25,083 bases of DNA from Candidatus Heimdallarchaeota archaeon LC_3 (GTDB taxonomy: Archaea; Asgardarchaeota; Heimdallarchaeia; Hodarchaeales; LC-3). This document shows positions 24,318 to 25,083 of the stretch, one piece after another. Positions within the stretch are counted from its first letter, which is position 1. Each line of letters starts with the position of its first letter. The notes below the pieces were generated by a model. That model was not told the DNA's origin. It saw only the letters and a program-made list of their open reading frames with translations, and made no database searches. The translations under genes were made by a program, and so were the position numbers. Location of the stretch: positions 1-25,083 of the forward strand of contig MDVS01000021.1 in the NCBI GenBank assembly GCA_001940645.1. The letters are read 5' to 3'.

Positions 24318-24935
24318 CTAATTATTTTTAATTAATAATAATATTTGTAAATGTGAGAGTTTCCAAGGAAAAAGAAAGCCTCTTGAACGCATAATATCAT
24401 AATTAGGAAATATTCTTGACATTCTGTTTTCTTCTAGTATAGCCCCTAATATAAAATAGAGTGAATATCCAAAATATTTGGTGAATAAAACTAGATTGTT
24501 TGTGATAAATAAAATGGGAACAAACATAACTAATGCGCCAAAATACATTGGATGACGTGAAAATTTATAAAAGTAAGACGTCTCCAGATCTTTTTCATAA
24601 TTTTCAGAAGTTAATCCAATAAATTTTAATGGATGAGACTGTAATAACGACCCCGCTATAATAAAAACACCAATAATACTTAAATAACTTACTATTGTTA
24701 GTATCTCTGCTGATGGATTAATAATTGATTCATATTCAAGGCGATTAGGATCATTTGCTAGTATTCCAATAAAATATTCAACAATTAAAAGGCTTATTGC
24801 TCCTATAATAACATAAAGAAGTCGAAAGTTCTTCTGTGATAAAGGTACAATGTTTTTTACATAGCTAGTTGCAAGAAATGAATGAGATACTCCAAAAAGC
24901 AAAACTAACATACCTGTTAATAGTTCAGGAATCAT
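24318..24935 (-). CDS. Integral membrane methyltransferase-like protein (Icmt/NnrU/MddA superfamily)
   Basis: A 205-residue membrane protein with about five hydrophobic segments and the C-terminal signature of membrane methyltransferases of the isoprenylcysteine/phospholipid methyltransferase group: YKFSRHPMYFGAL (123-135, RHPxYxG), then a hydrophobic helix and ILEENRMSRIFPNY (166-179, with the SAM-contacting Glu-Glu). The N-terminal FGVSHSFLA (His18) recalls NnrU/MddA-type members. The family methylates thiols, lipids or prenylcysteine using SAM; the substrate here is unknown. The ATG at 24935 follows AGGT. It is the first visible gene of the minus-strand unit; the M48-like gene follows after 128 bases. 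The pairing of an Icmt-like and a Ste24-like protein is noted in the findings. Confidence 0.75.
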   Translation of the reverse strand: MIPELLTGMLVLLFGVSHSFLATSYVKNIVPLSQKNFRLLYVIIGAISLLIVEYFIGILANDPNRLEYESIINPSAEILTIVSYLSIIGVFIIAGSLLQSHPLKFIGLTSENYEKDLETSYFYKFSRHPMYFGALVMFVPILFITNNLVLFTKYFGYSLYFILGAILEENRMSRIFPNYDIMRSRGFLFPWKLSHLQILLLIKNN

Positions 24936-25083
24936 TTCAACCTAAAATTGTTAAAACCCGGTTGATTAAAAAATTACAATTTACTTCAAATAATAATTAA
25001 CGATCTAAATTTAAATATTCAAATCGTTTTTAATTTCTAATTATGTGAACACTCCAAAAAATTGTTCTTAATTCAAAATAAAA

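Noticed and set aside
24936..25083. Right-end 148 bases as a possible promoter or gene start
   Set aside because: Only AT-rich sequence with no clear start, ribosome binding site or RNA structure visible before the window ends.
1..25083. tRNA, rRNA, CRISPR or riboswitch
   Set aside because: No TpsiC-like loop with matching stems, regular repeat-spacer pattern or recognisable aptamer was found by eye; a covariance-model search would be needed to be certain.

Overview
The window is an AT-rich stretch of archaeal chromosome (roughly 30 % G+C by eye, not computed). It is most likely from an Asgard (Promethearchaeota) lineage, possibly near the Heimdall group. The archaeal evidence is TATA-like boxes about 25 bases before several starts, GGTGA-type ribosome binding sites, frequent TTG starts, two secreted proteins ending in a VPGFEI + membrane helix + basic tail sorting signal, and an FrhB-type F420/iron-sulfur flavoprotein. 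The Asgard assignment rests on longin-type folds, a DENN-like protein and many related TPR proteins. It is an inference, because no rRNA or other marker gene is present. I saw no rRNA, tRNA, CRISPR array or complete insertion sequence.

Layout. 1-430: the tail of a DDE transposase cut by the window edge. 460-2722: an aldo/keto reductase and a TPR protein. 2775-3678 (minus): two tandem paralogous small membrane proteins, translationally coupled. 3882-7096: two secreted, C-terminally anchored surface proteins, the larger one rich in N-glycosylation sequons. 7424-8650: 3-methyladenine DNA glycosylase I and a class II aldolase. 8888-12644: a longin/DENN-like protein, an aspartate racemase on the opposite strand, a gene-free stretch that looks like a decayed gene, and a double-longin protein with an AT-hook-like basic patch. 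12651-14564 (minus): an orphan polytopic membrane protein. 14730-17898: an MBL-fold hydrolase, a second TPR protein and an EamA-type transporter. 18159-21451: a soluble TPR-histidine kinase and an FrhB-like protein. 21454-24935 (minus): a likely three-gene unit of an Icmt/NnrU-like membrane methyltransferase, an M48 peptidase-like protein without its active site but with an EF-hand, and a radical SAM enzyme.

The genes do not form one pathway; most are single genes or pairs, often packed tail to tail with 2-52 bases between convergent stops. The two most interesting places are the 8.9-12.6 kb region, where DENN-like and longin-like folds suggest a prokaryotic relative of eukaryotic small-GTPase/membrane-traffic regulators, and the 22.8-24.9 kb pair, where a dead Ste24/HtpX-like protein with a calcium-binding loop sits beside an Icmt-like methyltransferase. 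Both assignments come from motif reading by eye and need profile and structure searches.
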